NCBI GenBank assembly: GCA_045654685.1
Contig: JAZONV010000098.1
Coordinates: 1 to 9,400 of the forward strand
Length of the DNA stretch: 9,400 nt
DNA from: RGIG1828 sp045654685
GTDB lineage: Bacteria; Bacillota; Clostridia; UMGS1810
Direction: 5' to 3'
Shown: piece after piece, positions 7,346-9,400 of the stretch
How positions within the stretch are numbered: the stretch's first letter is position 1
Layout of the letters: each line of letters starts with the position of its first letter
Notes under the pieces: model-generated
Database searches by the model: none
What the model was told of the DNA's origin: nothing
The model's input: the letters and a program-made list of their open reading frames with translations, nothing else
Translations under genes and position numbers: made by a program

Positions 7346-8641
7346 ATGAAAAAAATGTGGAAAGTTGTTGCACTTATTTGTGTACTGGTCATGGCGTTTT
7401 CATCATGCGCAAAAGAAGCGGCAACCCCCGCCGTTACGGTGAATTTTCAGGATCATCCCGTGGACAGGGAAAATTATATTTCAAATGCTGTAATGCCTGA
7501 AATAGAAAGAAAAGATGAATATCTTTCATCACCAAAACTTACCCATGATGAAATAAAAAAAGCTCTTGATTTTGTTATGACCAAAGTTGATGATAATGTG
7601 ATAGAGTTTACAGATCAATATCCAAGATGCTACAGTGATGACCTGACCTATCCCAAGGTGGACAACACAGGTTGGACAGAAGGATTTTATATCGGTATGA
7701 TATGGCTTGCCTATGAATATACGGGAGACGTGAAATATAAGCAGATTGCAACAAAACATTGCGATGCTATGAGGGAACGGCTTGAAAACAACATTGCATT
7801 AGAACATCATGATCTGGGATTTTTATATTATCCCTCGTGTGTAAAAGGATATATGCTCACAGGTGATGAGAAAATGAAAGAAACCGCTCTTATGGCGGCA
7901 GATAAACTTTTGACACGCTATAATGAAAAAGGAAAATATATTCAAGCCTGGGGAGAATTTGGTTCGCGTGATGAATCACGCCTGATAATAGATACCATGA
8001 TGAATCTTGAACTTCTCTATTGGGCAAGTGAAGAAAGTGGTGACAAGAAATATTATGATGTTGCAAGCAATCACGCAAAAACCACCGCAATGGTGATTAT
8101 GAGAGATGATGCCTCAACTCACCACACTTTCTACATTAACCCCGAAACGGGTAACCCGTCTCATGGAGTGACCGATCAGGGATTAAATGATGATACTGCA
8201 TGGTCGAGAGGGCAAGCCTGGGGAATATACGGATTTAATATAAGTTACAAACATACAGGTGATTCTCTTTTTATGGAAGAGGGCACAAAAATCACAAATT
8301 ACTTTTTGAATAATCTTCCAAAAAATAACATTGCTTACTGGGATTTATCATTCCAAGATGCTCCCGAGCCAAGGGATACTTCAGCCGCTGCCATTGCTGC
8401 AAGCGGACTTATTGATAATTATAAATATTATGATAATGAATATAAAGACATATACCTTGGTGCCGCACATCAGATTCTTAAAACTCTTTCTCAAAAATAT
8501 ACAACTCGCGGAACATATAGTAATGCTGTTTTAAGAGAAGGTGTATATGCATATCATCACAATCTGGGAATTAATGCAGCGCTTATCTGGGGTGACTATT
8601 ACTACATGGAAGCCCTGATGAAACTTTTGAAAATGCCCTGA
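7346..8641 (+). CDS. Unsaturated glucuronyl hydrolase, GH88 family, lipoprotein
   Basis: This 431-residue protein begins with a lipoprotein signal: MKKMWK, a hydrophobic core, and FSSC with C21 as the likely lipidated cysteine. It is therefore expected on the outer face of the membrane. The rest matches the GH88 alpha/alpha-barrel family. GH88 enzymes hydrate and release the unsaturated uronic acid left at the non-reducing end of oligosaccharides by polysaccharide lyases (chondroitin, hyaluronan, heparin or similar acidic glycans). D156 in HHDLGFLYYP and D216 in LIIDTMMNLELL correspond to the family's catalytic aspartate pair (D88 and D149 in the Bacillus GL1 enzyme, with nearly the same spacing). 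Also typical are NTGWTEGFYIGM, the TWSRGQAWG-like segment DDTAWSRGQAWGIYGF, and the C-terminal RDTSAAAIAASGL and YHHNLGINAALIWGDYYYMEAL blocks. GH105 is the main alternative but fits the HHD motif less well. No lyase or sugar transporter lies nearby, so the substrate cannot be named. Confidence 0.9.
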   Translation: MKKMWKVVALICVLVMAFSSCAKEAATPAVTVNFQDHPVDRENYISNAVMPEIERKDEYLSSPKLTHDEIKKALDFVMTKVDDNVIEFTDQYPRCYSDDLTYPKVDNTGWTEGFYIGMIWLAYEYTGDVKYKQIATKHCDAMRERLENNIALEHHDLGFLYYPSCVKGYMLTGDEKMKETALMAADKLLTRYNEKGKYIQAWGEFGSRDESRLIIDTMMNLELLYWASEESGDKKYYDVASNHAKTTAMVIMRDDASTHHTFYINPETGNPSHGVTDQGLNDDTAWSRGQAWGIYGFNISYKHTGDSLFMEEGTKITNYFLNNLPKNNIAYWDLSFQDAPEPRDTSAAAIAASGLIDNYKYYDNEYKDIYLGAAHQILKTLSQKYTTRGTYSNAVLREGVYAYHHNLGINAALIWGDYYYMEALMKLLKMP

Positions 8642-8720
8642 TAACAACAAAATCGTGAAAAACGTTGTTTGTAAAAAACATACAAATAAAGCAGGGAAAA
8701 TTTTCGCTATAGATATATAA

Positions 8721-8801
8721 AAAGGGTTGTCTCTTTAATTGTATAAATCATCGCATGATTATGCGGATTATACGATTAGAGAGACAACCCTTTCTTTTTT
8801 T
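8721..8801 (+). terminator. Very long hairpin terminator after the GH88 gene
   Basis: AAAGGGTTGTCTCT (8721-8734) pairs perfectly with 8780-8793. The helix continues with 8735-8746 against 8768-8779 (two G-T wobbles), then after a small internal loop CGCAT (8752-8756) with ATGCG (8761-8765). A T-run follows at 8795-8801. A-rich sequence on the left side makes it potentially bidirectional. It is far longer than a typical terminator stem; a small palindromic repeat acting as terminator is an alternative. Confidence 0.8.
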
Positions 8802-8802
8802 G

Positions 8803-8929
8803 CTGTATAGGAATTTGCGTTTTTCAAAAATATGTGATATAATAAGAATCAAGTCAAAAAAGACATAACAAAAAGAGGTCGTGCGAAACCTTGGTAAAGT
8901 TATTGAGTTTTTGATTATCCGTTAATTGA
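8803..8929 (+). repeat. Direct repeat copy 1: promoter plus 5' leader of the RNA unit
   Basis: This stretch recurs at 9260-9386 with a period of 457 bp. By hand alignment about ten of roughly 127 positions differ, mostly transitions. The first ~44 bases, covering the whole promoter, are identical. Similarity stops around 8930. Confidence 0.9.
8815..8843 (+). promoter_or_regulatory. Promoter of the candidate structured RNA, copy 1
   Basis: TTGCGT (8815-8820) is a weak -35. A 17-bp spacer leads to a perfect TATAAT (8838-8843) with TG one base upstream, an extended -10 that can compensate for the weak -35. Predicted transcription start is near 8850. The same promoter is repeated without change at 9272-9300. 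Confidence 0.85.
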
Positions 8930-8951
8930 ATTGAGTGTATTTTGTATACAC

Positions 8952-8985
8952 CTTCAGGGACTCGAACCCTGGACACCCGATTAAG
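8952..8985 (-). other. Antisense match to the 3' half of a tRNA-Lys(CTT)
   Basis: Read on the minus strand this gives CTTAATCGGGTG (anticodon loop and 3' anticodon stem), then a T-arm CAGGG-TTCGAGT-CCCTG with the canonical T-loop. The expected 5' half of the tRNA is missing: the bases that should pair with the anticodon stem and form the D-arm do not, and no CCA follows. It is therefore not a functional tRNA gene. It may be an antisense-tRNA element within the RNA, or the leftover attachment core of an element that used a tRNA-Lys gene. Confidence 0.6.
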
Positions 8986-9162
8986 TTGGTGGGTCTGCCA
9001 AGTTTTGCGGATAGCGAACATAGCAGGTGCGACACTTGTGGCACCCGAATCAAGGCATACACCCGCAAGGGGTGCAAGCCTTATCTTCGGCCACTACGCC
9101 TTTTCAAGCCTTCCTTCATCTGCCACCGGCAGCGGAAGGCTTGAAAACTACCAACTTCGCTT

Positions 9163-9224
9163 AACTCAGCAGGAATGAGCACCTGACTCTTAATCAGAGT
9201 GCCAAAGATTGGAATTCCCAAGGA
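9163..9224 (+). other. Degenerate sense tRNA-Lys(CTT)-like segment
   Basis: A D-arm-like AACTCAGCAGGAATGAGCA (9163-9181) is followed by an anticodon arm with the seven-base loop CTCTTAA (9187-9193), anticodon CTT. The anticodon stem has one mismatch. The T-arm is degenerate (GATTGGAATTCCC in place of a GTTCGA loop), and the flanks cannot form an acceptor stem. This is a tRNA relic or mimic, most likely part of the 3' domain of the candidate RNA. Confidence 0.55.
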
Positions 9225-9233
9225 TACAAAAAA

Positions 9234-9258
9234 AGATGCCATAAGGCATCTCTTTTTT
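9234..9258 (+). terminator. Intrinsic terminator of the candidate structured RNA
   Basis: AGATGCC (9234-9240) and GGCATCT (9245-9251) form a perfect 7-bp stem with an ATAA loop, followed by C and six T. The A-run before it makes it symmetrical, so it may also stop leftward transcripts. Confidence 0.9.
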
Positions 9259-9259
9259 A

Positions 9260-9386
9260 CTGTATAGGAATTTGCGTTTTTCAAAAATATGTGATATAAT
9301 AAAAATCGAATTAAAAATGACATAACAAAAAGAGGTTGTGCAAAACCTCGGTAAAGTTATTGAATTTTTGATTGTCCGTTAATTGA
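9260..9386 (+). repeat. Direct repeat copy 2: promoter plus 5' leader
   Basis: This is the second copy of the 8803-8929 sequence, 457 bp downstream. The leader hairpin is kept: GAGGT/ACCTC here against GAGGT/ACCTT in copy 1, so a G-U pair becomes G-C. Similarity fades after about 9386. Confidence 0.9.
9272..9300 (+). promoter_or_regulatory. Promoter of the second RNA unit
   Basis: TTGCGT (9272-9277), a 17-bp spacer and TGA-TATAAT (-10 at 9295-9300) are identical to the copy at 8815-8843. Predicted start is near 9307. It lies 14 bp after the preceding terminator, so each unit is independently transcribed. Confidence 0.85.
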
Positions 9387-9400
9387 AGTGGTTGTGTTTT
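9307..9400 (+). ncRNA. Second candidate structured RNA, 5' part only
   Basis: This is the start of a second transcript, cut by the window edge. It retains the leader hairpin and the shared 5' sequence of the first unit up to about 9386, then differs (GTGGTTGTGTTTT in place of GAGTGTATTTTG). Whether it carries the tRNA-like segments and the same architecture cannot be seen. Confidence 0.5.

Larger units (their letters stand above)
8850..9258 (+). ncRNA. Candidate structured non-coding RNA, about 400 nt, family not recognised
   Basis: A strong promoter and a clean intrinsic terminator bracket this stretch, with no credible protein between them. Helices visible by eye: 8875-8879/8888-8892; 8935-8940/8946-8951; 8953-8959/8967-8973; long-range 8983-8992/9148-9157; 9004-9008/9014-9018; 9026-9030/9041-9045; 9052-9056/9078-9082 enclosing 9060-9064/9070-9074; 9101-9114/9134-9147 (14 bp, perfect) enclosing 9120-9124/9128-9132; 9165-9168/9176-9179; 9179-9182/9199-9202 with 9183-9186/9194-9197; then the terminator. 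The long-range helix closes a multibranch domain. Two segments resemble tRNA-Lys(CTT), one antisense and one sense. A second unit starts 457 bp downstream. Size, complexity and tandem arrangement recall large ornate RNAs such as ROOL or GOLLD, but I cannot match a known consensus. 5' and 3' ends are inferred from promoter and terminator. Confidence 0.65.

Noticed and set aside
8935..9178. Two overlapping + strand open frames (69 and 78 codons) in the RNA region
   Set aside because: Their peptides contain strings such as GTRTLDTRL that are typical artefacts of translating antisense tRNA sequence. The region is hairpin-rich and they have no ribosome binding site.
9158..9225. A functional tRNA-Lys gene
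   Set aside because: No acceptor stem, degenerate T-arm and no CCA or discriminator context.
9081..9323. Minus-strand 80-codon frame in the RNA region
   Set aside because: It crosses a terminator and a promoter and contains GTLIKSQVL, an artefact of reading the tRNA-Lys-like segment backwards.
8803..9386. CRISPR-like repeats
   Set aside because: Only two long copies with a 457-bp period, containing promoters; no short repeat-spacer pattern.

Overview
The window is AT-rich DNA, almost certainly from an anaerobic Clostridia-type Firmicute. The evidence is consensus sigma-A promoters with 17-bp spacers, strong AGGAG-type ribosome binding sites, intrinsic terminators after most units, and clostridial-style secreted proteins. 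No species call is justified. All intact genes are on the + strand.

Layout. (1) Positions 1-196 hold the last 46 codons of a DDE transposase running in from the left, then two hairpins that look like the right end of an insertion sequence and its terminator. (2) Positions 297-5152 are one monocistronic unit: a clean promoter, a 1562-residue exported protein made mostly of about eleven tandem beta-rich repeats, and a terminator. (3) Positions 5159-7237 are a two-gene operon with a perfect-consensus promoter: cysK (O-acetylserine sulfhydrylase) and mnmA (tRNA 2-thiouridylase), the second ribosome binding site overlapping the first stop codon. Both belong to sulfur metabolism: one makes cysteine, the other uses cysteine-derived sulfur on tRNA wobble uridines. 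(4) Positions 7346-8641 encode a GH88 unsaturated glucuronyl hydrolase exported as a lipoprotein, closed by a very long hairpin terminator. (5) Positions 8802-9400 contain no credible protein gene.

The last region is the most interesting. A promoter with a perfect extended -10 is followed by about 400 nt of strongly structured, apparently non-coding sequence and a textbook terminator. Exactly 457 bp later the same promoter and 5' leader start again and run off the window edge. This looks like a tandem array of structured-RNA genes. The RNA carries an antisense copy of the 3' half of a tRNA-Lys(CTT) near its 5' side, a degenerate sense tRNA-Lys(CTT) near its 3' end, a long-range closing helix and several internal hairpins. 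I do not recognise the family; large ornate RNAs such as ROOL or GOLLD are the first comparisons to make.

No CRISPR array, riboswitch, intact tRNA or rRNA was found.
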